This document shows positions 48,742-56,590 of a stretch of 64,000 nt of DNA, piece by piece. Source of the DNA: Fuscibacter oryzae (GTDB taxonomy: Bacteria > Pseudomonadota > Alphaproteobacteria > Rhodobacterales > Rhodobacteraceae). A model generated the notes under the pieces. The model saw only the letters and a program-made list of their open reading frames with translations. It searched no databases and was not told the origin of the DNA. Each line of letters opens with the position of its first letter. Positions within the stretch are counted from its first letter, which is position 1. The position numbers and the translations under genes were made by a program. The stretch is taken from positions 248,001-312,000 of the forward strand of contig NZ_JAESVP010000003.1 in the NCBI RefSeq assembly GCF_016765795.1. Reading direction: 5' to 3'.

Positions 48742-48825
48742 GCGGGCCTCCTCATGGCTGGCGTCTTGCGGGGGTTGTGCCCAAGAGGGCAGGCCCTTGC
48801 AAGGGAATCATCTGCACTTGCCGGC

Positions 48826-48845
48826 ATTGTATGCAATTGTATGCC
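48826..48845. promoter_or_regulatory. Tandem repeat in the acnA/DUF1223 divergent promoter region
   Basis: ATTGTATGCA followed directly by ATTGTATGCC gives two near-identical 10-base units, and each contains the dyad GCAT-TGT-ATGC or a part of it. It lies 85-104 bases upstream of acnA and 120 bases ahead of the DUF1223 gene. The AT-rich composition and spacing of one helical turn suggest a regulator-binding site; the regulator is unknown. Confidence 0.5.
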
Positions 48846-48964
48846 GATTTTCCAGCCCTCAATTCCGTGACTGCATCAGGAACAGGCACTCGCAAAACCT
48901 TGATTGGCATGTGCGGGGGCAGTTTTGTAGAACCAAGGTAAGACTTGGGGATCGGAACCACACC

Positions 48965-49669
48965 ATGATGCGACAGATTGTCAGTGCCGCCTGCGGCCTG
49001 TGGCTGTGTCAGGCCGGGCAAGTCGTGGCGCAAAGCCAGACCGGCGTGGTGGTAGAGCTTTACACATCGCAAGGCTGTTCGTCCTGTCCGCCCGCCGACC
49101 AGGTGTTCGAGCAACTGGTCAACCAACCCGGCGTGATTCCCCTGGCGCTGCATGTTGATTACTGGGACTACATCGGCTGGCAGGATACCTTTGGCAACGC
49201 CCGCTTTACCGACCGGCAAAAGGCCTATGCCCGCGCCTCGGGAGAGCGGATGATCTATACGCCGCAAATGATCATCTCTGGCCAAGAGCGTATCGTCGGC
49301 AGCGAGGCGCAAGAACTGGCCACAGCGATTGCCCGGCAACTGGCGGTGCAACCGGCGGTCAAGCTGACCATCGAACGCATGGGCGACCGTGTGATGATTC
49401 GCGCCGCCGCCAACCCGCCCCTGCCGCAAGCGGTTGTGGTGCAGCTTGTGCGCTATCAGCCGCAACAGACGGTCGAGATCGAGGGCGGCGAAAATCAGGG
49501 CCAGATTGTCACCTATTCCAACATCGTGACCGACTGGCAGCGACTGGGCGAATGGCCCGGCAAAGCCCCGCTGGAGGTAGAGGCCGAGGCGCCGGGGCCA
49601 AGCCCCGTGGTTGTGATCCTGCAAAATCAGGGGCCGTCGAACATCGTGGCGGCGGCGTCGCTTAAATAG
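48965..49669 (+). CDS. DUF1223 thioredoxin-like exported protein
   Basis: 234-residue exported protein with a signal peptide (about 1-22, MMRQIVSAACGLWLCQAGQVVA). The DUF1223 signature VVELYTSQGCSSCPPADQVFEQL carries a CXXC (C-S-S-C) typical of thioredoxin-like redox proteins, followed by LALHVDYWDYIGWQDTFGNARFTDRQKAYA, a strongly conserved block. The role is unknown but the fold suggests a periplasmic redox function. The second ATG three bases later is also possible. It is divergent from acnA. Confidence 0.9.
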   Translation: MMRQIVSAACGLWLCQAGQVVAQSQTGVVVELYTSQGCSSCPPADQVFEQLVNQPGVIPLALHVDYWDYIGWQDTFGNARFTDRQKAYARASGERMIYTPQMIISGQERIVGSEAQELATAIARQLAVQPAVKLTIERMGDRVMIRAAANPPLPQAVVVQLVRYQPQQTVEIEGGENQGQIVTYSNIVTDWQRLGEWPGKAPLEVEAEAPGPSPVVVILQNQGPSNIVAAASLK

Positions 49670-49687
49670 GCTTCGGGCCCGGTTATC

Positions 49688-50140
49688 TCACGCCCGGTCA
49701 TCCTTGGCACTACCCATCACCACATAGGTCGTGATCGAGCGGACCTGCGGCAGCACGCCCAGCATTTCGGTATGCCAGTGCTTGTAGGCCGCAAGATCCT
49801 CCACCTCGACCCGCAGCAGATATTCCACCGTGCCGGTGATGTTGTGACACTCGCGCACCTGCGATGCGCGCGACACCGCGCGTTCAAACGATTCCTGCCC
49901 CGCCTTGGTGTGGTCGTTCAACCCCACCGCCACATAGGCGACAAAGCCGATGCCGCGCTTTTCGGGGTCCAGCACCGCGCGATAACCTTTGATCAGGCCC
50001 GACCGCTCCATCTCTTGCACCCGGCGCAGGCAGGTTGAGGGGGACAGGCCGACCTTTTCGGCCAGCTCCAGATTCGGAATCCGGCCGTTGCGGGACAGCT
50101 CCTGCAATATGTGTTCATTGATGGCATCAAGTTTGGTCAT
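49688..50140 (-). CDS. Lrp/AsnC-family transcriptional regulator
   Basis: 150-residue regulator. The N-terminal helix-turn-helix is in LDAINEHILQELSRNGRIPNLELAEKVGLSPSTCLRRVQEM, and the C-terminal RAM domain (about 65-145) has the ligand region VRECHNITGTVEYLLRVEVEDL. It is divergent from a LysE-type amino-acid exporter, with a perfect palindrome one base or two upstream of its start, an arrangement typical for an amino-acid-responsive activator of export. The open frame runs upstream past 50140 into the exporter, which is rejected. Confidence 0.93.
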   Translation of the reverse strand: MTKLDAINEHILQELSRNGRIPNLELAEKVGLSPSTCLRRVQEMERSGLIKGYRAVLDPEKRGIGFVAYVAVGLNDHTKAGQESFERAVSRASQVRECHNITGTVEYLLRVEVEDLAAYKHWHTEMLGVLPQVRSITTYVVMGSAKDDRA

Positions 50141-50142
50141 AG

Positions 50143-50170
50143 ATTGCAGATATACCTTTCTATCTGCAAT
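50143..50170. promoter_or_regulatory. Palindromic operator between Lrp regulator and LysE exporter
   Basis: ATTGCAGATA (50143-50152), 8-base spacer, TATCTGCAAT (50161-50170): a perfect 10-base inverted repeat. A further half-site TTTGCAATCC follows at 50172. It begins two bases upstream of the regulator's ATG and 42 bases before the exporter start, so binding by the Lrp-family protein would control both genes. Confidence 0.75.
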
Positions 50171-50212
50171 ATTTGCAATCCTTCGCCACATCGCGTGCTG
50201 CATGATTGCGGT

Positions 50213-50806
50213 ATGAATACCGAAATCCTCTTCGCGCTTTTGTCTTTTGCCTTCGTCACCTCGGTCACGCCGGGGCCGAACAACCTGATGCTGATGGCTT
50301 CGGGGGCCAATTTTGGCATCCGCCGCACGATTCCGCATATGCTGGGCATTTCGGTCGGCTTTGCCGTCTTGGCCTGTGCGACGGGTTTGGGCCTTGCCGG
50401 GGTGCTGCATGCCTGGCCGCCGGGGATGCTGGCGCTGAAGGTGGCGGCGGTCGGTTATATGCTATGGCTGGCTTGGAAAATTGCAGGCTCGGCTGCGCCG
50501 GGGCAGGGCAGGGCGGGCGCGCGCCCGATGACCTTTCTGCAAGCGGCAGCCTTTCAATGGGTCAACCCCAAGGCTTGGGCCATGGCCCTTGGGGCGATTG
50601 CGGTCTATGCGCCCGACGGGCGGCTGGCGCAGATCGGCTGGGTGGCGGGCATCTTTGCCCTGGTCAACCTGCCGACCGTCAGCCTCTGGGCTTGGGCGGG
50701 CGAGGCGCTGCGCACCCTATTGTCCGACCCGCGTCGCCTGCGCCTTTTCAACGGAGTCATGGCGCTGGCGCTGGTCGCCTCGCTCTGGCCGGTGCTGAAA
50801 ATGTAA
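50213..50806 (+). CDS. LysE-family amino-acid exporter
   Basis: 197-residue inner-membrane exporter of the LysE/RhtB superfamily with five to six hydrophobic helices. The diagnostic N-terminal block is FVTSVTPGPNNLMLMASGANFGIRRTIPHMLGISVGF. The middle segment has QAAAFQWVNPKAWAMALGAI, also a family signature. It likely exports an amino acid sensed by the divergent Lrp-type regulator. The substrate is not predictable. Confidence 0.92.
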   Translation: MNTEILFALLSFAFVTSVTPGPNNLMLMASGANFGIRRTIPHMLGISVGFAVLACATGLGLAGVLHAWPPGMLALKVAAVGYMLWLAWKIAGSAAPGQGRAGARPMTFLQAAAFQWVNPKAWAMALGAIAVYAPDGRLAQIGWVAGIFALVNLPTVSLWAWAGEALRTLLSDPRRLRLFNGVMALALVASLWPVLKM

Positions 50807-50815
50807 GGTGCCCCG

Positions 50816-51205
50816 TTACTTGACCCGCGTCCAGGTGCCGCCATCGCGGCAGATGCCGAACACACAGCCCCGCACAGCCAGCGCATTGCCCGACAGCGTC
50901 ATGTCCGACGAATAGGTCTTGTCGCGGTCGGGCGACCAGATCTTGCCGTCGTCATAAACCCCGTCGGGGTAGGCCACCATGTCCCAGACGATCTTTTTGC
51001 CGACATTGGGGCTGTCGATCTCTTTGCCCGTCTCGTCAAAGGCCTTGATCAGCGTGCCGCAGAACGCCGGGCCGCAGGGCTTGATCTGGACATAGCCAAA
51101 CTTGCCATTGTCATCAGGCTTGGTCTTCCACACCCCTTCAACCGGATCTGCAAACGCCGCCCCGGCAGTGACCGACAGCACGGCGGCCAAAATCAGCTTT
51201 TTCAT
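50816..51205 (-). CDS. DUF2147 secreted protein
   Basis: 129-residue protein with a signal peptide cleaved near residue 19 ([19 protein letters not shown]). The mature protein is a small beta-barrel of the DUF2147 type, with the typical [34 protein letters not shown] start and a closing [24 protein letters not shown]. Two cysteine pairs (PCGPAFC and GCVFGIC) probably form disulfides in the periplasm. The function is unknown. GGAGGAACC precedes the start. It is convergent with LysE. Confidence 0.9.
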   Translation of the reverse strand: MKKLILAAVLSVTAGAAFADPVEGVWKTKPDDNGKFGYVQIKPCGPAFCGTLIKAFDETGKEIDSPNVGKKIVWDMVAYPDGVYDDGKIWSPDRDKTYSSDMTLSGNALAVRGCVFGICRDGGTWTRVK

Positions 51206-51344
51206 CGCGGGTTCCTCCTCCCAATTCCTCGGGCGATCATCGGGCAGGCGGGGGCTTGCGATCAAGCCTGACGTCGGGTCGCGCCCTTGGCAAAGCGCCG
51301 ATCCCGTGCCAAAGGGGGCGCGACCAGTGCCAGCGAGGGCCCCG

Positions 51345-52064
51345 ATGATCCTGTATCCCGCGATCGACCTGAAAGACGGTCAATGCGTGCGACTGTTGCG
51401 CGGAGAAATGTCGGCGGCCACCGTCTTTGGCGATGACCCGGCGGCCCAGGCGCTGAAGTTTCAGGATGCGGGCTGCGAATGGCTGCATCTGGTGGACCTC
51501 AACGGTGCCTTCGCCGGGCAGCCGGTCAACGCGGCGGCGGTCGAGGGCATCTTGGCGGCCGTCAAGGTGCCCGCGCAACTGGGCGGCGGTATCCGCGATA
51601 TGGCGACCATCGCGATGTGGCTGGAAAAGGGCCTGTCGCGCGTAATCCTAGGCACCGTAGCGGTGGAAAACCCCGCGCTGGTCCGCGAAGCGGCCAAGGC
51701 TTTCCCCGGCAAGGTTGCCGTCGGCATCGACGCCCGCAAAGGCTTTGTCGCCACCAAGGGCTGGGCCACCGAAACCACCGTGCAGGCGACCGACCTTGCC
51801 CGCAGCTTTGAAGACGCCGGTGTGGCCGCCATCATCTATACCGACATCGACCGCGACGGCGCGATGCAGGGCCCCAACATCGAGGCGACCGAGGCCCTTG
51901 CCCGCGCCGTGACCATTCCCGTCATCGCCAGCGGCGGCGTGTCCCGCATGGAAGACCTGATCGCGCTACGCGATACCGGCGTGATCGCTGGCGCCATCTC
52001 GGGCCGGGCGCTCTATGACGGGGCGATTGATCTGACCGGCGCCCTGCACGCTCTGCGCTCCTGA
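51345..52064 (+). CDS. hisA: Phosphoribosylformimino-AICAR ribotide isomerase
   Basis: HisA, 239 residues, catalyses the Amadori isomerisation of ProFAR in histidine synthesis. It is a TIM barrel with catalytic D8 in [15 protein letters not shown] and the second catalytic aspartate in [10 protein letters not shown]. Phosphate loops are LGGGIRD and ASGGVS. The ATG at 51345 has GCGAGGGCCCCG upstream. It starts a hisA-hisF-hisE run; hisH and hisB are not present in the window. Confidence 0.96.
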   Translation: MILYPAIDLKDGQCVRLLRGEMSAATVFGDDPAAQALKFQDAGCEWLHLVDLNGAFAGQPVNAAAVEGILAAVKVPAQLGGGIRDMATIAMWLEKGLSRVILGTVAVENPALVREAAKAFPGKVAVGIDARKGFVATKGWATETTVQATDLARSFEDAGVAAIIYTDIDRDGAMQGPNIEATEALARAVTIPVIASGGVSRMEDLIALRDTGVIAGAISGRALYDGAIDLTGALHALRS

Positions 52065-52114
52065 CTTCCTCTTGGCAAAAATACTCTGGGGGTCCAAGGG
52101 GGCAACGCCCCCTT
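52065..52114 (-). repeat. Hairpin-linked intergenic repeat, copy 3
   Basis: On the minus strand the element reads GGGGGC-GTT-GCCCCC hairpin (52098-52112), then CCCCCAGAGTATTTTTGCC and AGAGGAAG, the same layout as the copies at 33942-33999 and 34124-34167. It begins just after the hisA stop and ahead of hisF, so it may attenuate or process the his transcript. Confidence 0.75.
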
Positions 52115-52147
52115 TCCCCGCCAGCCCCAAGGCGCTAGGTTTCCCCC

Positions 52148-52906
52148 ATGCTGAAAACCCGCATCATCCCCTGCCTTGATGTCGCCGATGGCCGCGTGGT
52201 CAAGGGCGTAAACTTCGTCAACCTGATCGATGCGGGCGACCCGGTCGAGGCCGCCAAGGCCTATGACGCAGCGGGCGCGGATGAGCTGACCTTTCTTGAC
52301 ATCCACGCCACCCATGAAAACCGCGGCACGATGTTTGACCTCGTGACCCGCACGGCCGAGCAATGCTTCATGCCGCTGACAGTGGGGGGCGGGGTGCGCA
52401 CACATCACGACGTGCGCGCGCTGCTGCTGGCCGGGGCGGACAAGGTGTCGTTCAACTCCGCCGCCGTAGCCAACCCCGATGTCGTGGCCGAGGCGGCGGA
52501 TCGTTTCGGCAGCCAGTGTATCGTCGTGGCGATTGACGCGAAAACTGTCGCCCCCGGCAAGTGGGAGATTTTCACCCACGGTGGCCGCAAATCTACCGGC
52601 ATCGACGCGGTGGAGTTCGCCCGTCTGGTGGCCGCCAAGGGCGCAGGAGAGATTCTGCTGACCAGCATGGATCGCGACGGCACCAAGGGCGGCTACAACT
52701 TGCCCCTGACCCGCGCGATTGCCGATGCCGTGGATATTCCGGTGATCGCCAGCGGCGGTGTCGGCACACTCGATCACCTTGTCGAGGGCGTTACCGAAGG
52801 CCACGCAAGCGCGGTGCTGGCGGCTTCGATCTTCCACTTCGGCACCTTTACCATCAGCGAAGCCAAAGCCCACATGGCCGCCGCCGGCATTCCGATGAGG
52901 TTGTGA
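52148..52906 (+). CDS. hisF: Imidazole glycerol phosphate synthase cyclase subunit
   Basis: HisF, 252 residues, TIM-barrel subunit that uses ammonia from HisH to make imidazole glycerol phosphate and AICAR. Catalytic residues are D11 in [15 protein letters not shown] and the aspartate in [17 protein letters not shown]. Phosphate-binding loops are VGGGVRT and ASGGVGT. The stop shares one base with the hisE start. Confidence 0.97.
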   Translation: MLKTRIIPCLDVADGRVVKGVNFVNLIDAGDPVEAAKAYDAAGADELTFLDIHATHENRGTMFDLVTRTAEQCFMPLTVGGGVRTHHDVRALLLAGADKVSFNSAAVANPDVVAEAADRFGSQCIVVAIDAKTVAPGKWEIFTHGGRKSTGIDAVEFARLVAAKGAGEILLTSMDRDGTKGGYNLPLTRAIADAVDIPVIASGGVGTLDHLVEGVTEGHASAVLAASIFHFGTFTISEAKAHMAAAGIPMRL

Positions 52907-53217
52907 TGGATACACTTTCCCGCCTTTACACCACCATCGCCAGCCGCAAGGGCGCAGACCCGGATACCAGTTGGACCGCCAAGCTGTTCGCCAAAGGCCC
53001 CGAGAAATGTGCCGAGAAATTCGGTGAGGAAGCCATCGAGGCGATCATCGAGGCGGTCAAGGGTGACCGGGACAAGTTGACCACCGAGGCGGCGGATGTG
53101 CTGTACCATCTGCTCGTCATGCTCGCCGCGCGCGACGTGACGCTGGATCAGGTTCTGGCGGAACTCGACCGCCGCGAAGGGGTGTCAGGCATCGCCGAAA
53201 AGGCAGGTCGCGGGTAA
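52906..53217 (+). CDS. hisE: Phosphoribosyl-ATP pyrophosphatase
   Basis: HisE, 103 residues, hydrolyses phosphoribosyl-ATP in step two of histidine synthesis. The all-alpha NTP pyrophosphohydrolase motif with metal-binding acidic residues is in KFGEEAIEAIIEAVKGDRDKLTTEAADVLYHLLVML. It stands alone, not fused to HisI. Its ATG overlaps the hisF stop by one base, so translation is coupled. It is the last chromosomal gene before the tRNA-Asn island boundary. Confidence 0.96.
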   Translation: MDTLSRLYTTIASRKGADPDTSWTAKLFAKGPEKCAEKFGEEAIEAIIEAVKGDRDKLTTEAADVLYHLLVMLAARDVTLDQVLAELDRREGVSGIAEKAGRG

Positions 53218-53647
53218 CATCGGGGCCAACGTCCGCAGCGATCAGGCCTGGCTGTGTGAACCTGCCAGTATTACGCAGATTTGATGGTTGGTGTTAGGCA
53301 GGGTACGCGCTTAAGACTGCGGCGCTTTGCCAAGATTGACGGAAAAGCACAGATCAACGGAAGTTACCTCTCCAGCGCGCCCCGCTAGCCTGGAAGTCCT
53401 GCGCATTGTTGGGTGGTAAGTTCTGTGTTTCGCCAATTTTCCCAATGAAGTCAGGGATATTTGGCTCCGGCGGTAGGCGAGCTTGGGATTAATCAAACTC
53501 GGCAGATCGCCGGATATTCTTTTATATATCAAGTCCTTGCGTGGACCTTTGGCCGACCCGGTGGTCAGGCGTGTGTGCCTGACGTGGTGGATTTGTGTGC
53601 CTAGATTAAGCCGAACACCGGCGGACGACAACCTATCTGGCAGTGTT
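53218..53647. other. Gene-free stretch containing the left island boundary
   Basis: About 430 bases after hisE without a supported gene. The first 244 bases are presumably ancestral chromosome downstream of hisE; the island's left repeat is at 53462-53477. A 106-codon open frame on the minus strand crosses the junction and is rejected. No terminator with a clear hairpin and T-run is seen. Confidence 0.6.
53462..53477. repeat. Left attachment-site repeat of the island
   Basis: TGGCTCCGGCGGTAGG, identical to the end of tRNA-Asn at 61010-61025 and in the same orientation. The flanks differ immediately on both sides. This is the expected duplicated core of tRNA-directed integration. Confidence 0.85.
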
Positions 53648-54139
53648 TCAGCGAGGCTCTAGGCCACCCGGAATGAAGTATACTGATCCAGAGTCACCGT
53701 TGTAAGGAATCCCTGCCGCTTGAAAGAGTGAAGGAAGGTAGTTTGGCGCAAAGGGCATCCCTCGTTGGAGCTCTTTCCACATTGATCGCCCTAGAAACCG
53801 CAATTCTGGCATGTTTATTGCTCTGGCCGAGTGCAGCAGGATCATAAGACCGGCAGCACCAACGGGATTTCCTTCCTTTTGCGCTTCTCGGATCAATCGG
53901 TTCAGTTCCATTGGGAAGAAATCACAGCCCTCTGCATCGCGCACCTCGCCCAAGTCGAACGCTCCCGATGGCACAACTCCATGCTGATTCAGAAAGAAAC
54001 GATAGAATGTTGCCGATGCGATCAGGAGGCCGAGGTCGTCGTCATCTGCGCCCTTTAGCATTGCTATTTGACGTTCTATGTCTTCAGTGGCTGCTTTCGC
54101 TGAAGAAATTTCTACCTTGCGTTTGATCCAGCCAAGCAT
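53648..54139 (-). CDS. Island protein of unknown function
   Basis: 163-residue protein from an ATG at 54139, favoured because GGGGAAAACA precedes it; the frame could begin 75 bases earlier at 54214. The sequence is helical, with no signal peptide, membrane helix or recognised motif. An N-terminal segment rich in charge (WIKRKVEISSAKAATEDIERQIAMLKGADDDD) leads to a hydrophobic middle (DLGLLIASATFYRFFL). Base composition is visibly less GC-rich than the chromosome. It reads toward the left island boundary. Confidence 0.6.
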   Translation of the reverse strand: MLGWIKRKVEISSAKAATEDIERQIAMLKGADDDDLGLLIASATFYRFFLNQHGVVPSGAFDLGEVRDAEGCDFFPMELNRLIREAQKEGNPVGAAGLMILLHSARAINMPELRFLGRSMWKELQRGMPFAPNYLPSLFQAAGIPYNGDSGSVYFIPGGLEPR

Positions 54140-54535
54140 TGTTTTCCCCGTGTAAGTGCTCTGCGAGCAGTGATCTCCTGCCACCTCTGCCGTAATGTGA
54201 AGGAGGCTTTCCACAACTATCTAAGCAGTTGTCAGACTTACGCCGAAAATTGCCACAAAAATTTGAGCGGCTGACCTAGACAGGTGTGGCCGCGCGATAC
54301 CCCCCGTGGGCCTTCTTCACCGCACCCGCCGGACACCGATAGGCTTTCCTGCCGTGACCTTCTCCCGCGCTGGCTGATCGCTGGCCGCGTCCTGATCTGG
54401 TGCGCGATGGATGATCGCTAGGGTATACCTCAGGGGCCACGCCATGAGGCCGCTAGATCGGTGGCCGTTGACTGTTGACAGGACTCTGCGGCCACTCTAT
54501 CAAGGGCCATGACCTCAGAAGCCACAGGGAATGTC
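54140..54535. other. Gene-free island spacer
   Basis: About 395 bases between the unknown island gene and the serine recombinase, which diverge from it. It must hold the promoters for both; I see no clear coding frame, hairpin or repeat in it. Confidence 0.5.
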
Positions 54536-55177
54536 ATGGCAACGATCCTCTACGCCCGCGTCTCCACGACCGAACAGAACCTTGCCCACCAGAGGGCCCA
54601 AGCCGAAGCGGCGGGCATCGTCATAGATGACATGGTGGCAGACCACGGGGTCTCCGGGGTCAGCACGACCCTTGCAGAGCGCCCGGAAGGCAAGCGCCTC
54701 AATGACATGCTGCGGCGGGGCGATGTGCTGGTGGTGCGCTGGGTGGACAGGCTAGGGCGGAACTATCAGGACGTGACGGACACGATCCGGCACTTCATGC
54801 GGAAGGGCGTGGTCATCCGCACCGTGATCAATGGGCTGACCTTTGACGGGGCCACGACAGACCCCATGCAAGCTGCCGTAAGGGATGCCCTGATCGCCTT
54901 TATGGCGGCCACCGCACAGGCACAGGCCGAGGCCATCAAAGAGGCCCAGAAGGCGGGCATAGCGGCGGCACGGGAGAGTATCACGGCCTACCGGGGCCGG
55001 AAGCCCAGCTACGACGGGGAGACGCTGGCAGAGGTCCTAGAGCGCCACCGCAACGGGGCAGGGGCATTGACCATCGCAAAGGAACTGGGCCTATCCAGAG
55101 GCGCTGTCAGGCGCATGGTGGAGGACCCCGAGGCGGCACAGGCTGCCCTCGCCCGGTGGACCAAGGAGGGGGTGTGA
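54536..55177 (+). CDS. Serine recombinase (resolvase/invertase family)
   Basis: 213-residue small serine recombinase. The catalytic serine is S10 in ILYARVSTTEQNLAHQRAQAEAAG, with conserved arginines in VVRWVDRLGRNYQDVTDTI. The helix E region follows (AFMAATAQAQAEAIKEAQKAGIAAARE), and the C-terminal helix-turn-helix is LTIAKELGLSRGAVRRMVE. Such enzymes invert or resolve DNA segments or act as regulators of an element. The ATG at 54536 is chosen over 54509 because ACAGGGA lies just upstream. Together with the integrase it gives the island two different recombinases. Confidence 0.92.
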   Translation: MATILYARVSTTEQNLAHQRAQAEAAGIVIDDMVADHGVSGVSTTLAERPEGKRLNDMLRRGDVLVVRWVDRLGRNYQDVTDTIRHFMRKGVVIRTVINGLTFDGATTDPMQAAVRDALIAFMAATAQAQAEAIKEAQKAGIAAARESITAYRGRKPSYDGETLAEVLERHRNGAGALTIAKELGLSRGAVRRMVEDPEAAQAALARWTKEGV

Positions 55178-55180
55178 GCG

Positions 55181-55276
55181 ATGGTTCAGATGATCGTAGA
55201 GGGGTTCTGCTGGGCGGCCATGGGCGGCATGGTTGTCAGTTCCGCGCTGTCCGTGTGGTTCACCTACTTCCGGTAG
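55181..55276 (+). CDS. Very small predicted membrane peptide (31 residues)
   Basis: Short frame starting three bases after the recombinase stop, with AAGGAGG (55163-55169) 11 bases upstream. The product MVQMIVEGFCWAAMGG... is almost entirely hydrophobic (about 4-29) and ends FTYFR, so it would be a single membrane segment. Tight spacing suggests coupling to the recombinase. A short hairpin follows. The evidence is start signal, spacing and composition only. Confidence 0.4.
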   Translation: MVQMIVEGFCWAAMGGMVVSSALSVWFTYFR

Positions 55277-55287
55277 TTTTTCAATAG

Positions 55288-55302
55288 GTCAGCATTGCTG
55301 AC
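55288..55302 (+). terminator. Terminator-like hairpin after the recombinase unit
   Basis: GTCAGC (55288-55293), ATT, GCTGAC (55297-55302) followed by TCTTTGTTTG. A short stem with a T-rich tail, 11 bases after the small peptide's stop. Confidence 0.45.
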
Positions 55303-55389
55303 TCTTTGTTTGCGCCTATCTGTCTTTGTCCATGTCGGGGTCCGCCCCGTGAAGGCTTCTAGGGCTCCGTCGCGGCGGGGCCTTTCGCC

Positions 55390-55509
55390 ATGCCCACCAC
55401 AATGACCACCAAATCCTGCAACTTCTGCCTGACCCCTCTGACACCCTCAGCGGCCCCTTTCGTGTGCCCGGTGTGCGGAGCCCGATACTTCCCCCTCCCC
55501 ATCAAGTGA
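55390..55509 (+). CDS. Small zinc-ribbon protein (39 residues)
   Basis: 39-residue frame with two CXXC pairs, C10-NF-C13 and C26-PV-C29, the second in a classical VCPVCGARY context. This is the pattern of a treble-clef or zinc-ribbon finger that binds one zinc ion. The start ATG at 55390 has only a weak upstream GGCGGGG. The gene lies between the recombinase unit and the BRO-N gene on the same strand. Such mini-fingers in mobile elements often regulate or bind nucleic acid; function here is unknown. Confidence 0.5.
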   Translation: MPTTMTTKSCNFCLTPLTPSAAPFVCPVCGARYFPLPIK

Positions 55510-55527
55510 TCTGACAAGGAACTGACC

Positions 55528-56073
55528 ATGACCAGCAAGAGCTTCGATCTCGAAACCTTCACCTTCAACGGAAAGATGCTGCGGGCTGTCACGCTTGACG
55601 GCAAGCTGTGGTTCCCGTCGCAGGACGTGGGGCGCATCCTCGACTACCACCGCGACGGCATCTCCACCTGCATCCGCGCGGCTACCGGGGAGGGGGAGAC
55701 GCACATCCTCCGGCACAGCGAGGCGTCCAAGGAACTTCAAGGGACGCTCTTTCCGGGATCGAACCGCCGCATCCTACTGGTGAGCGAACCCGGTCTCTAC
55801 AAATTCGTCCTCCGCGCCCAACGGTCCAACCCCGCCGCCCGTGACTTCCAAGACTGGGTGACGCAGGAAGTCATGCCCCGCATCCGCAAGCATGGTGGAT
55901 GCCCCTTGGAAGTTACAAGGGCCTCCTGTTCTCGGACACATCCTCAATTTGAGGACTTGTTCCCCCAAGGGCGGGGGCGTCAAACACCTGAACTGCGGTG
56001 GTTTGGCATCTCCAAGTCCAACCGCGCGGCTACCGGGAAAATTTCTTCGCCCCACTTCTGGGCCCACGTCTGA
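55528..56073 (+). CDS. BRO-N (phage antirepressor-like) protein
   Basis: 181-residue protein. Residues 8-124 form a BRO-N domain (FTFNGKMLRAVTLDGKLWFPSQDVGRILDY, then SEPGLYKFVLRAQRSNPAARDFQDWVTQEVMPRIRKHGG), a DNA-binding module in prophage antirepressors. After residue 124 the sequence changes to a short Cys/Pro/Arg-rich tail with no recognised C-terminal KilA or P22AR-type domain. This suggests truncation or recombination after the module. In phage-like elements BRO-N proteins control lysogeny or island induction; that role is inferred. Confidence 0.82.
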   Translation: MTSKSFDLETFTFNGKMLRAVTLDGKLWFPSQDVGRILDYHRDGISTCIRAATGEGETHILRHSEASKELQGTLFPGSNRRILLVSEPGLYKFVLRAQRSNPAARDFQDWVTQEVMPRIRKHGGCPLEVTRASCSRTHPQFEDLFPQGRGRQTPELRWFGISKSNRAATGKISSPHFWAHV

Positions 56074-56252
56074 GCCCGTCCCGATGCCGCAGCACGATTT
56101 CCTGAGTCGAGCCAGCGGCTTACGGAATCCGGGATAGACCCACATTTTGGACTGTCTTCATAGGCCCATAAATGGGACTATTCTTTTTTGTTTGCAATGA
56201 GTTGAGAGGTAATCCTAGACAGGCACATTCACTGTCACAGAAGGATCACGAC

Positions 56253-56441
56253 ATGACGCAGAAGAACCCCACGACCGCCTTCGACCCCACCTTGGGCGCT
56301 ATCCACGATCTGACCATCGCCAGCGAGTTCCTGATGGTCGCGCTGCGGGCCATCACCGCGACGCAGCGGGTAAATGACCGTCAGGCGCAGGAGGCAATCT
56401 CCCTGACGCTCCGCAAGCTCCGGCCCCTGATGGTCGCCTAA
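56253..56441 (+). CDS. Small island protein (62 residues)
   Basis: 62-residue acidic-to-neutral helical protein (MTQKNPTTAFDPTLGAIHDL...) with an AAGGATCACGAC start signal at the right distance; an earlier in-frame start at 56172 is less likely. No family is recognised. A short palindrome, CCCATAAATGGG (56165-56176), sits 77 bases upstream and may be a regulatory site. Confidence 0.5.
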   Translation: MTQKNPTTAFDPTLGAIHDLTIASEFLMVALRAITATQRVNDRQAQEAISLTLRKLRPLMVA

Positions 56442-56590
56442 GGGCCGTTGTGGTGCGCCTCCGGGGTCATCCTCGGGGGCCGTCCGATTGCCCCTCAGCA
56501 TTGGACTGAGCAAGTCCGTTCATCCCACCTCAACCCGGTTTGCGTCCGCATCCACGGGCTGACCCTGCATGTCCAAACGAAAGGACCACC

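Noticed and set aside
53311-53631. 106-codon open frame on the minus strand
   Set aside because: It crosses the island's left repeat, so it would be formed by the insertion; it has no ribosome site or known domain.
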